A DNA stretch of 64,000 nucleotides. Source: Synechococcus sp. KORDI-100 (GTDB lineage Bacteria; Cyanobacteriota; Cyanobacteriia; PCC-6307; Cyanobiaceae). The stretch spans positions 1,860,001 through 1,924,000 of the forward strand of contig NZ_CP006269.1 of NCBI RefSeq assembly GCF_000737535.1. The letters run 5' to 3'. The position numbers and the translations under genes were made by a program. The notes beneath the pieces are model-generated. The model saw only the letters and a list, made by a program, of their open reading frames with translations, searched no databases and was not told the origin of the DNA. Positions 34,359 through 42,268 of this stretch are shown piece after piece. Each line of letters opens with the position of its first letter. Within the stretch, counting starts at the first letter, position 1.

Positions 34359-35669
34359 ATGCTGAACAGTGCGTCGCACAGCACAACCGCCAGGTCATCA
34401 CATTCAGTTGTCGTCATCGGCGCTGGGCAGGCTGGCTTGTCTGTGACCTACGCCCTTCAGCAGCGCGGCATCCGTCCCCTGGTTCTCGAGAAACATCGCA
34501 TCGGCTACGCCTGGGACCAGCAACGATGGGATTCCTTCTGCCTGGTGACGCCCAACTGGCAGTGCCGTCTACCGGACTTCCCTTACGACGGCGACCAGCC
34601 GGAGGGGTTCATGGACAAACACTCGATCGTGAACTTCCTGCAACGGTTTGCCAGACATGTGGCGGGGGATGTGAGAGAGGGCGTTGCCGTGCAACGGCTG
34701 ACGCCGAATGGTCATGGTTACCGCCTGATTACCAGTGAAGGAGAGATCGAGGCCGAGCAGATCGTTGTGGCCACCGGTGGTTACCACCAACCACGGAGGC
34801 ATCCCCTGGCCGAAAGGCTCCCAGGCTCGATCCTTCAGCTTGATGCACGGGATTACCGCAACCCTGACGCCTTGCCGCCGGGACCGGTCCTGGTGGTGGG
34901 AAGTGGTCAGTCCGGAAGCCAGATTGCCGAGGATCTTTTTCTGGCCGGAAGAACCGTGCATCTGAGTGTGGGAAGCGCTCCACGTTCACCACGCCGATAC
35001 CGAGGCCGAGACGTCGTCGATTGGCTCGATCGCATGGGCTACTACTCGATGCCGATCAGCGAACATGCAGACCCGCGCAGCGTTCGCGCCAAAACGAATC
35101 ACTACCTCACCGGTCGCGATGGGGGGCGCGAGATCGATCTGCGACGTCGAGCTCTCGAGGGAATGCAGCTGCACGGCCGACTCGGCGAGATCACTGCAGA
35201 ACACCTTGGCTTTGCCAACGACCTTGGTGACAGCCTTGACCAGGCCGATGCGGTGTATTGCCGTATTCGCAGCAGCATTGACAGCTGGATCCAACAGGAA
35301 CAGATCGAGGCCCCACTTGAGCCGGCCTACTCACCTTGCTGGCAGCCGACACCGAAGCCGGATCCCGGACTCGATCTCCGAACGGATCCATTGGCAGCCG
35401 TGATCTGGTGCACCGGGTACCGCAGTGATTTCAGCTGGATCGATGCGCCGGTCTTCGACGGTGCCGGCCAACCCGCCCATGATCGAGGGGTGACCCAGAG
35501 CGCAGGCCTTTATTTTCTGGGACTTCCCTGGCTCAACACCTGGGGCTCAGGTCGCTTTTGCGGTGTTAAAGACGATGCGGACTACCTGGCCAGACTGATC
35601 AGCCTGCGGCTGGAACGTCGTGACGCCAGCCAGGAACGGCTGGAATGCACAGCCATTCTCGGCTCCTGA
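34359..35669 (+). CDS. MSMEG_0569 family flavin-dependent oxidoreductase
   Basis: 436 residues from ATG 34359. FAD motif VVVIGAGQAGLSVTYALQ near 20-38, NADPH-type Rossmann motif VLVVGSGQSGSQIAEDL near 180. It belongs to the flavin monooxygenase-like group found in Nit1C clusters. Divergent from the rest of the cluster across a 174-bp gap. Probably oxygenates or oxidises the substrate before nitrilase action; not proven. Confidence 0.88.
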   Translation: MLNSASHSTTARSSHSVVVIGAGQAGLSVTYALQQRGIRPLVLEKHRIGYAWDQQRWDSFCLVTPNWQCRLPDFPYDGDQPEGFMDKHSIVNFLQRFARHVAGDVREGVAVQRLTPNGHGYRLITSEGEIEAEQIVVATGGYHQPRRHPLAERLPGSILQLDARDYRNPDALPPGPVLVVGSGQSGSQIAEDLFLAGRTVHLSVGSAPRSPRRYRGRDVVDWLDRMGYYSMPISEHADPRSVRAKTNHYLTGRDGGREIDLRRRALEGMQLHGRLGEITAEHLGFANDLGDSLDQADAVYCRIRSSIDSWIQQEQIEAPLEPAYSPCWQPTPKPDPGLDLRTDPLAAVIWCTGYRSDFSWIDAPVFDGAGQPAHDRGVTQSAGLYFLGLPWLNTWGSGRFCGVKDDADYLARLISLRLERRDASQERLECTAILGS

Positions 35670-35681
35670 GAACAGGCTTCA

Positions 35682-35927
35682 TTAACGGCGCGGCTCCGCC
35701 CTGCGAACTGAAATGTTGCGACCCATCCATTCGACGTCCTGAAGATCGTCAATGGCCTTGGTTTCATCCGCTTCCTGACTGAGATCCACAAAGGCAAATC
35801 CACGCTTGCGACCGGTGTCACGATCAAGCGGCATTGAGCATTTGGTTACCTCTCCGTATTGCCCGAAAAGATGCTGCAGGTCTTCTCTCTCAGCATCCCA
35901 GGAGAGATTTCCAATGAAAATGGTCAA
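35682..35927 (-). CDS. RRM-type RNA-binding protein (Rbp)
   Basis: 81 residues, one RNA recognition motif with little else. RNP2 is IFIGNLSW (residues 3-10) and RNP1 is RKRGFAFVDL (about 40-49). The start is a TTG (35927); an upstream in-frame stop rules out a longer form and no ATG lies before RNP2. Cyanobacterial Rbp proteins of this size are cold/stress-regulated and bind mRNA or sRNA. Very short glycine-poor tail. Confidence 0.88.
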   Translation of the reverse strand: MTIFIGNLSWDAEREDLQHLFGQYGEVTKCSMPLDRDTGRKRGFAFVDLSQEADETKAIDDLQDVEWMGRNISVRRAEPRR

Positions 35928-36503
35928 AAAATTGAACGGAAAAGGTTCTCTACCACCCTCTCACATCACGGAAAGACGGCACGGCATTCCCAATCTCGAT
36001 CGAAACAGGCTCTGTTCGCAATGCGCTTTAACACCGATTGCCTTTGTGTCCGCGCGCGCCAAAACTGTGGTCATTGAGATCGGAGGAGCCCATGACGGCC
36101 GACACTCCACCTGAGCACACCTGAGAAGCAGCCTGACTCTCGGCCCCTGCTCCAACAGTTTCCACCCATGCGTGGGCCTTTCGTCTGGAACGACAACAGC
36201 GGTCCGTCCGACCAGTCGACCATCCTCTGCACCGCCCAAGATCAAGGTGCCCCGCAGGATGCCGGCCTAACCTCTGGACTCCCTGGCCCCAGGCGCCATC
36301 AGCCAGACGCTTCCAACCCTGATCATTCGCTTCATCTGCTGTTCACGGGTTGAGCCATGCACGAACGAGCGACGTTGGCCGTCTCTTCCATCCGGGAGGG
36401 GCGGCCTCCTTCATTGGGGAGTTCAACAGAACCGGCGGACCTGAAGGAGGTTTGGTATCAGAGTGAACGACAGGACGGTAGACGGCAGTCGTATAAAGGT
36501 CTT

Positions 36504-36517
36504 GTAGCGACAGCTAC
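36504..36517 (+). promoter_or_regulatory. short hairpin at the predicted 5' end of riboswitch transcript 3
   Basis: GTAGC (36504-36508) pairs with GCTAC (36513-36517), 4-nt loop. TATAAA at 36492-36497 would place the transcript start at this hairpin. Element 2 has a matching GTAG/CTAC hairpin at the same distance. Confidence 0.5.
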
Positions 36518-36521
36518 CAAA

Positions 36522-36581
36522 CGTTCACTCCGCACCTCGCGGAGCGCAGTTCGACTCAGGCCATGGAACGGGGACCTGAGC
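36522..36581 (+). promoter_or_regulatory. Downstream-peptide (glutamine-riboswitch-like) RNA element 3
   Basis: P1 CGTTC (36522-36526) with GAACG (36566-36570); P2 CTCCGC (36528-36533) with GCGGAG (36539-36544); linker GCGCAGTTCGAC; pseudoknot CTCAGG (36555-36560) with CCTGAG (36575-36580). It is 20 nt before the YRG-repeat gene. Switching may act on the ribosome site (AGGAACC) directly after the pseudoknot. Confidence 0.82.
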
Positions 36582-36600
36582 TTGCTTCGAGGAACCTCCA

Positions 36601-36702
36601 ATGACCCTGACCTACCGCGGCCAGCGCTACGTGCAAACCAAAACTGCCGTCGCCAGCAAAAAGCCTTCCCTGACCTACCGCGGCGTCTCTTACGCCAAGT
36701 GA
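36601..36702 (+). CDS. YRG-repeat small protein (DUF4278-like) 3
   Basis: 33 residues: MTLTYRGQRYVQTK ... PSLTYRGVSYAK, two 'LTYRGxxY' units joined by a short Lys-rich linker. It is the minimal form of the family seen at 13464 and 20743. Followed 21 bp later by a strong terminator, so the transcription unit is leader, this gene, stop: about 250 nt. Function unknown. Confidence 0.82.
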   Translation: MTLTYRGQRYVQTKTAVASKKPSLTYRGVSYAK

Positions 36703-36723
36703 GTTCAGTCTGAAAGCACGAAC

Positions 36724-36748
36724 GCCCCGCCCCCGCGGGGCTTTTTTA
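36724..36748 (+). terminator. intrinsic terminator of the YRG gene 3
   Basis: GCCCCGC (36724-36730), loop CCCC, GCGGGGC (36735-36741), then TTTTTT. It ends the transcript of the 33-aa gene. Confidence 0.9.
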
Positions 36749-36889
36749 ATGGAATTCTAGTCGCACTCCCGGTCGCTGATCAAACAAAACAAGACGTCCT
36801 CTCTTGGCACCAATCCGAAAGAAGGGCTTTTGTTTGGCAACCAATGACCTCAGGATTGGTCATGGTGGAAGCAGAACAACGGAAAGAAA

Positions 36890-37078
36890 ATGGCCGGGCT
36901 GAAAGGAACCAAATCAGATGATTTCATCAACGCGGCAAAAGAGCGCGGGGAAGCTGCCATGAAAGACAAACAACCGCGACTCACCAAGCTAGAACGCGCC
37001 TTTCGTCACGCCGCGATCAGACGCATAAGCCAGGAGGAACGCAGAGCAGCCAGCAGCATGAGTACAACCTCTGAGTGA
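36890..37078 (+). CDS. hypothetical basic small protein
   Basis: 62 residues, strongly charged (FINAAKERGEAAMKDKQ; LERAFRHAAIRRISQEERRA), helical. May bind nucleic acid by charge alone, but no motif is seen. Start at ATG 36890. Confidence 0.5.
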   Translation: MAGLKGTKSDDFINAAKERGEAAMKDKQPRLTKLERAFRHAAIRRISQEERRAASSMSTTSE

Positions 37079-37100
37079 CCCTGTCGCCAACCCGTTCATA

Positions 37101-37295
37101 GTGGGAGTGTCCCAAGACTCCGAGGACCCAGCGAGACAACTCATCGGCCACATTGCGGAGCTTCAATCGCGGCTAGCTCACCCGCAACACTGGACGGAAG
37201 GTGAAAACACGAAAAACGCTGAGAAGTTGCGACAACTGCAGTTTGAACTTCGCCGCCGCCAAGCCCTTGGTGACGACAACCCTATCGAGAGCTAG
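37101..37295 (+). CDS. hypothetical helical small protein
   Basis: 64 residues, GTG start at 37101. The helical core LIGHIAELQSRLAHPQHW and NAEKLRQLQFELRRRQALG looks like a short antiparallel coiled coil. It follows the previous gene by 22 bp on the same strand. Confidence 0.5.
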   Translation: MGVSQDSEDPARQLIGHIAELQSRLAHPQHWTEGENTKNAEKLRQLQFELRRRQALGDDNPIES

Positions 37296-37329
37296 GCACG
37301 TGATCACTGACAGGGTGAAGACAGACTGA

Positions 37330-37614
37330 TCAAGCAAGATCGACCCCCTTGCCTCGATAGAAAGCAAACCGTTCACGGATGGTTTCAGCCTTCGGTTTGG
37401 GATCGTCGTAGGCCCAGACGGCATTGCGGATCACCTTCTCACCGAAGACGACATCCCAATAGCGAGCGGTTCCCTTCCAACCGCAGACCGTGCTGTGCGT
37501 GGATTCGCGAAAATACTCCGTTCGCATTGCAGAGCGGGGGAAATAGGGGTTGCCATCCACCATCACAATGTCGTCGCTCTCAGCAATCACAGTGCCATTC
37601 AAAACTGCCTGCAT
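37330..37614 (-). CDS. DUF427 protein
   Basis: 94 residues from ATG 37614. The family's pattern is clear: NGTVIAESDDIVMVDGNPYF, then 'STHSTVCGWKGTARYWDV' and AVWAYDDPKPKAETIRERFA. Small cytoplasmic beta-barrel-like protein, role unknown. The longer frame to 37689 is rejected because the family starts near this Met. Confidence 0.87.
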   Translation of the reverse strand: MQAVLNGTVIAESDDIVMVDGNPYFPRSAMRTEYFRESTHSTVCGWKGTARYWDVVFGEKVIRNAVWAYDDPKPKAETIRERFAFYRGKGVDLA

Positions 37615-37904
37615 GGATGGGTGCTCGATTGATGTGCAGCGGAGCTTAATCAACATGGCAGCACGAAGAGCGCCGCGAACCACCGTCACGACGGCCAGAC
37701 ATCATTCAAACGTGGTCGTATGAATCACACGAATGTCTCAGGCATGCAGCACAGAATTGCAACGCTGCTGACAGATTGATCATCAACTTTTGATGAGCCA
37801 ATCAAGGAAACCTGGCGATCCTGATCAACCACAACAGACACGCCATTCATGATTGGTCACGTCAAAACCCATGCATGACATGGGACGCAAAAAGTTTTGT
37901 TCGC

Positions 37905-38618
37905 TCAGCCGAAACCCTTTGGATCAATCAGGCCGTAGAGCAACGCCGTCACAGCCATCTGGGTCCGATCACGGGCCCCGAGTTTGTCCATGGCATTGCC
38001 GACGTGGGTCTTCACCGTCTCCACGGACACACCGAGCCGATCGGCGATTGAATTGTTTTTGAGGCCATGGGACACGGCCGCCACCACCTCCAGCTCACGA
38101 GGTGTGAGTTCTTCAACCAGGCCCGGCAGGTTCGGCTGGGGAACTGATGCAGCGATGCGACAGATGTCCTCCGGGTAATACACGCCTCCATCTGCGATGG
38201 TTTGAAGCGCACTGATCAGATCACCGCGACCGGTGCCGAGGCTGGATTTGAACACCACACCATCGGCATACGCCCCCATCGCTTCGCACACCGCCTCCTC
38301 CGTTTCGCGGGCCAGCACAATCAGCAACTGACAGCACGGATATTCCGCTTTCACGCGTCTCAACAGATAGGGGCCGTAGCCGGTTTCCAGATCCGAGCTG
38401 CAGATCAACAGGTCGGGCTGGGTGCGTCGCACCAGCTCGAAGCCCTCGTCTTCCGTGGTGGCGGCACCCACCAGCGATGGACGAATCGGCTCGGCGACGC
38501 AAAAGGACATCAAGGTGAGTCGATCCCCGAAGACGACAACCAGCCGACGATCCTTCAGCAGCTGTTTGGCCCGGGCGACAGCATCCTGAAGCGCGCGAGT
38601 ATCAAGCCGGAGCTCCAT
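37905..38618 (-). CDS. LuxR/NarL-type transcription regulator
   Basis: 237 residues. A receiver-like N-terminal domain (about 25-150) keeps DLLICSSDLETG, where a phospho-Asp could be, but the acidic pocket is not complete, so phosphorylation is uncertain. The C-terminal GerE/LuxR helix-turn-helix is plain: LTPRELEVVAAVSHGLKNN ... LGVSVETVKTHVGNAMDKLG. No sensor kinase is next to it. Isolated gene, target unknown. Confidence 0.87.
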   Translation of the reverse strand: MELRLDTRALQDAVARAKQLLKDRRLVVVFGDRLTLMSFCVAEPIRPSLVGAATTEDEGFELVRRTQPDLLICSSDLETGYGPYLLRRVKAEYPCCQLLIVLARETEEAVCEAMGAYADGVVFKSSLGTGRGDLISALQTIADGGVYYPEDICRIAASVPQPNLPGLVEELTPRELEVVAAVSHGLKNNSIADRLGVSVETVKTHVGNAMDKLGARDRTQMAVTALLYGLIDPKGFG

Positions 38619-39191
38619 GGCCGGGGAGTTGATCCCTACGTTTTAGCGGGGAACCCAGGCGCGAAGTGCTTCCGGTGATGCAGCTGCCGGAAGGACACGC
38701 AATCCATCGCGCAGCACTCTTTACAGCCGGTTCATCCGTACATGCGGTCTCACTCAGCCAATCCTCAGCAGTTGCTTCCCCTTTTGGGGGAGGACGCAAC
38801 AGGGGGTTCAGCCAAGGATGAAACAGAGCCAAAAGAACCGTCGTGCGATGGCTGACTGCGCTTGACCTCCCCCCAGCAGCGCCCGCCATATGCCCGAAAG
38901 CCCCGCCCCTGTGGTGGGGCTTTCTCATGGGACAGTCCGAGCATCAATCCAATAAACGATCACGTGTCGGCCCGTCGTTAGCTTTGCCGAAACGTCAGCG
39001 CTGTCTTCAACGCCTTCGGCCTGGCGCTGTCAATCCATAGGAGAGGGATGGCAAGCCAACCTGATTCAGAGACAGGCCAATCCGTCCAGCAAAGTCCGCC
39101 AACAAACCGTCTTGGCTGGCCCCACAACTCAGGTGCTGGAGGTGTCGCGATATCGAGCCGACACCAATCACCAACTTGAACTGCTGCAGCA
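38619..39191. other. 573-bp intergenic region
   Basis: No convincing gene on either strand. It holds the hairpin at 38896-38925, which is repeated near 40196. The region after it has a few antisense frames with no family character. Confidence 0.4.
38896..38927. terminator. repeated GC hairpin with T-run, copy 1
   Basis: AAAGCCCC and GGGGCTTT form an inverted repeat around GCCCCTGTGGT, so it can stop transcription in both directions. Surrounding bases (GCCATATGCCCGAAAGCCCC ...) are alike in copy 2 at about 40190-40225. Confidence 0.6.
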
Positions 39192-40025
39192 ATGCCTCGA
39201 GGTCTGAGCGACATCTGTCTGGCCGATCTAGAAGCCATCGCCGTTCCGCGCCATGCGCGCTGGGACCGCCTGGGGTTGATGGCTGTGCGCTGTTACGTCC
39301 GTGATCAGCTCTCTGCTCATGGTGAGCTGGAGGAGCACCACTTCACCAGTGGGATTGATGATGGCGTCAACTTCATCCTCAGGCTCCCGAGCCGCAACCC
39401 CAGACGCAGACCCCTCCTTGTTGGCGCCCACTACGACGGACCACTGCATTCCATCGGTGCAGATGACAACGCCAGTGGAATCGTGGCGTTGCTTGAACTG
39501 GCGAGACGTTGGTCTGCCAAACCTCCCAAACGCCCGGTGTGGCTGGTCGCTTTTGATCAGGAGGAATGGGGGATGCTCGGCAGCGCTGCACTGGCCGAGG
39601 AACTCAGGACAGACCGACAGCCCCTGAAGCTGATGGTGAGCTTGGAGATGTTGGCGTTCACCAGCGACATGCAGGCTTACCCCCATCCGGCGATGCGGCA
39701 CATCTACGGCGATCGAGGGGATTTCATCGCACTGGTGGCCAATGCAGGCGCGGGATTGATGCTCCCTCGTCTCACCCATTCCATGGGTCAACACGTGACC
39801 ACCAAACTGCTTCCGGTTCTGCGTGCCGGCCATGACGTTTCCGCGGTGCGCCGTAGCGACCACAGCCCGTTCTGGGATCGCGGCTACAACGCGCTGATGG
39901 TGACCGACACCTCATTCCTGCGGAACCCGAATTACCACCGGATGAGCGACACGATCGACAGCCTGGATCTGCCGTTCTTTGCATCGGTGATTGATGGGCT
40001 AGACATTAGCTTGAGCGGCCTTTGA
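39192..40025 (+). CDS. M28-family metallopeptidase
   Basis: 277 residues. Zinc-ligand motifs of the M28 aminopeptidase group: GAHYDGPLHSIGADDNASG (His and bridging Asp, near 77-95), then DQEEWGMLGS (Glu-Glu, near 122-131), Met/Glu in MVSLEMLAF and His in YHRMSDTID near 259. No signal peptide, so it may be cytoplasmic or use another route. Substrate unknown. Confidence 0.87.
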   Translation: MPRGLSDICLADLEAIAVPRHARWDRLGLMAVRCYVRDQLSAHGELEEHHFTSGIDDGVNFILRLPSRNPRRRPLLVGAHYDGPLHSIGADDNASGIVALLELARRWSAKPPKRPVWLVAFDQEEWGMLGSAALAEELRTDRQPLKLMVSLEMLAFTSDMQAYPHPAMRHIYGDRGDFIALVANAGAGLMLPRLTHSMGQHVTTKLLPVLRAGHDVSAVRRSDHSPFWDRGYNALMVTDTSFLRNPNYHRMSDTIDSLDLPFFASVIDGLDISLSGL

Positions 40026-40365
40026 ACTAAGAGACAAAAAAAGCGGGCAAGCAAGGGCATTCCCTTCTGTGATCAACAACACGGCCCTGCCTGACCTGGC
40101 TCACAGACCCAACCCGGCGACCGGGCCATCGTGAAAGCACGGTGAAGGACAAGAACAAGACGTCATCACCGCCTCGCCAGCGATCGCCATATCCCGGAAG
40201 CCCCGCCCCAGTGGTGGGGCTTTCCCATGCCCTTCGTCAGCGATGCCAGCATTGAGAGCAGTGCTGGGTTCCCGCATTCATGAGCACTTCTCCCACGAGG
40301 GACAACTGGTAACTGACGCGACGTCGAGGACATCGGCCTCACGTTGATCAACCCCTGGGATCTGG
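40026..40365. other. intergenic region with hairpin copy 2
   Basis: No gene recognised. It carries the second copy of the terminator-like hairpin and about 140 bp before the DUF429 start that may hold its promoter. Confidence 0.4.
40196..40227. terminator. repeated GC hairpin with T-run, copy 2
   Basis: GAAGCCCC / GGGGCTTT(C) inverted repeat around GCCCCAGTGGT, nearly identical to the copy at 38896. It lies 170 bp after the M28 gene. Confidence 0.6.
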
Positions 40366-41208
40366 ATGGCCAACACAACTGATCCAACCAACGGCTCATG
40401 CGTCCTCGGCATCGACGCCGCCTGGACGGCCCACAACCCCAGTGGTGTAGCTCTGGTGCAACGAAAAGCTGAGGGTTGGCAATGCCTGGCCCTGGCCCCC
40501 AGTTACGACGCCTTCATCCGCCTAGCATCTGGGCAGCACTGGGATCCAAAGACCAAAGCCGGCGGCAGCAGGCCCGACCCTGCAGCCCTGCTTCAGGCCT
40601 CACAGCAACTGGCCGGTGCAGCCGTTAGCTGCGTCGCTGTCGACATGCCCCTGGCCACGACTCCGATTACCGGCCGACGGGCCGCCGACACGGCCATCGC
40701 CAGCCGCTTCGGGACCCGGGGCTGTGCGGTGCACAGTCCGTCGAGCGAACGCCCCGGCGCCATTGCCGATCAGCTGCGAGGCGTCCTCGCCGCTCTTGGC
40801 TACCAGCTGCACACCACCACTGTCCCCACACCCTTCCCTGCCCTCATCGAGGTCTATCCCCACGTCGCCCTGTTGGCACTGCTGGAGCGCAACTACCGGG
40901 TTCCCTACAAGGTGAGCCGCTCGCTGCAGTACTGGAAGGCCGAGTCGCCCGCACCCGCCGAACGCATCGAACGGCTGCTTGATCAATTCAGAGCGATCAA
41001 CACCGGGCTTGAGGCCCAGATCAGCGGCATCCCGAAGTTCATCCCCGAGCCATCTGAGGTGACAACCCTGGCGTCGCTCAAGCCGATCGAAGACATCCTC
41101 GATGCCCTGATCTGCGCCTGGATGGGGATCGAACACCTCGAGGGCCGCACCGCTGGGCTGGGGGATGAGAGCGCCGCGATCTGGATTCCAGTGAGCCTTT
41201 GTGAGTAG
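40366..41208 (+). CDS. DUF429 protein (predicted nuclease fold)
   Basis: 280 residues. It starts with VLGIDAAWTAHNPSGVALV, an RNase H-like first strand with acidic Asp, followed by CVAVDMPLATT near 88-98 and a late Asp (EDILDALICAWMG) near 245, which form the acidic set of the DUF429 family. A nuclease function is a fold inference only. Confidence 0.85.
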   Translation: MANTTDPTNGSCVLGIDAAWTAHNPSGVALVQRKAEGWQCLALAPSYDAFIRLASGQHWDPKTKAGGSRPDPAALLQASQQLAGAAVSCVAVDMPLATTPITGRRAADTAIASRFGTRGCAVHSPSSERPGAIADQLRGVLAALGYQLHTTTVPTPFPALIEVYPHVALLALLERNYRVPYKVSRSLQYWKAESPAPAERIERLLDQFRAINTGLEAQISGIPKFIPEPSEVTTLASLKPIEDILDALICAWMGIEHLEGRTAGLGDESAAIWIPVSLCE

Positions 41209-41485
41209 GCAGCCAGGGCGTTAAGGCACAGGAACGAACAACGGATCTGGCCGCCCGACGACCAGCTGCCCACAGGCGGCACCATCCCGATCCAGAGGTT
41301 GGTGGAGTCCTGCATGTTAGAAGTACCGATCTCCGACTACTGCCGCGATCTTCGTACCGAGCTGACTGAGGGCATGGAGCAATAGAGAGAACTGCTGCAT
41401 TGCCTGCCGTGAGCCAGCGTCTGGACAAGACCATCAGCTGCGCTGAGGATGGTTCCGAATCCATCAAACCTCCGGGAGCCCTGAG

Positions 41486-41872
41486 ATGCAGCGACGAACC
41501 AGGAGCGTTTTTGGCATGGCCTGCCTGCTGGGGATCGGTCTGAGTGGCAGCCCGGGGCTTACGCAGATGCGAGGGCCACGGATCAACGATGTGAGGAATG
41601 TGACCTGCGTTGCCAATTGGGAACGGCGCTTCCGACTGATCAGTCCGGGATTCTGGGAGATGCGAATGGGCGCGAACGACAGGAATCCATTCATCTTTCG
41701 CGAGACCGATCGCAACACCACCACAATCTTCCTTCAATCGGTTCAGAACAGTCGCTTGAAAAGCAAGCTCAATCTCAGGAAGCAACGCATCAAATACATC
41801 ATTCCGGGTCAGGAAAATGACCCTTTGTATTTTGCAATTGAGTCCTTCAACATCAACGGCGGAAGCTGTTAA
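41486..41872 (+). CDS. secreted hypothetical protein
   Basis: 128 residues. The signal peptide (SVFGMACLLGIGLSGSPGLT) leads to a basic, beta-rich mature domain with few Cys (VTCVAN, GGSC at the end). No family recognised. Likely periplasmic. Confidence 0.6.
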   Translation: MQRRTRSVFGMACLLGIGLSGSPGLTQMRGPRINDVRNVTCVANWERRFRLISPGFWEMRMGANDRNPFIFRETDRNTTTIFLQSVQNSRLKSKLNLRKQRIKYIIPGQENDPLYFAIESFNINGGSC

Positions 41873-41992
41873 AACTGAGCCAGACATCACGGCTGTGAAC
41901 GACAACAGGTCATCGCCATGGTTCAGTAACGATTGGGCAAACCGTCGAAGGTCTGCTCAACGATTCGGCGATTTTCATTTGTCAAAGCGACC

Positions 41993-42211
41993 TCACTCTT
42001 TCGCCCAGCGCTGGTTGCAGCGACCTGAACACTGCATCTCCCCCTCCGGATAGGTGTAGCCGGCTCTGCGGGCGTTCTTCTCCACCTCAGCCGGATTGGA
42101 GCCACTGAATGTTCGGGTTGTTTTCGCCTCAGCCGGAGCTGGGCTGAATGGCATGGCCGCTGCCAGGAACAGAGCAGCTGCAACAACACGCTGAAGAAGG
42201 CTGAGCTGCAT
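41993..42211 (-). CDS. secreted small Cys-containing protein
   Basis: 72 residues: signal peptide VVAAALFLAAAMPFSPAPAEA (cut near 29), then a short basic domain with two Cys in MQCSGRCNQRW. Unknown function. Confidence 0.6.
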   Translation of the reverse strand: MQLSLLQRVVAAALFLAAAMPFSPAPAEAKTTRTFSGSNPAEVEKNARRAGYTYPEGEMQCSGRCNQRWAKE

Positions 42212-42268
42212 GCAGTCGTTGAGGATCTGATTCGACGCTAAGTCCGCCGACGGCCAACCTCACTGCCG

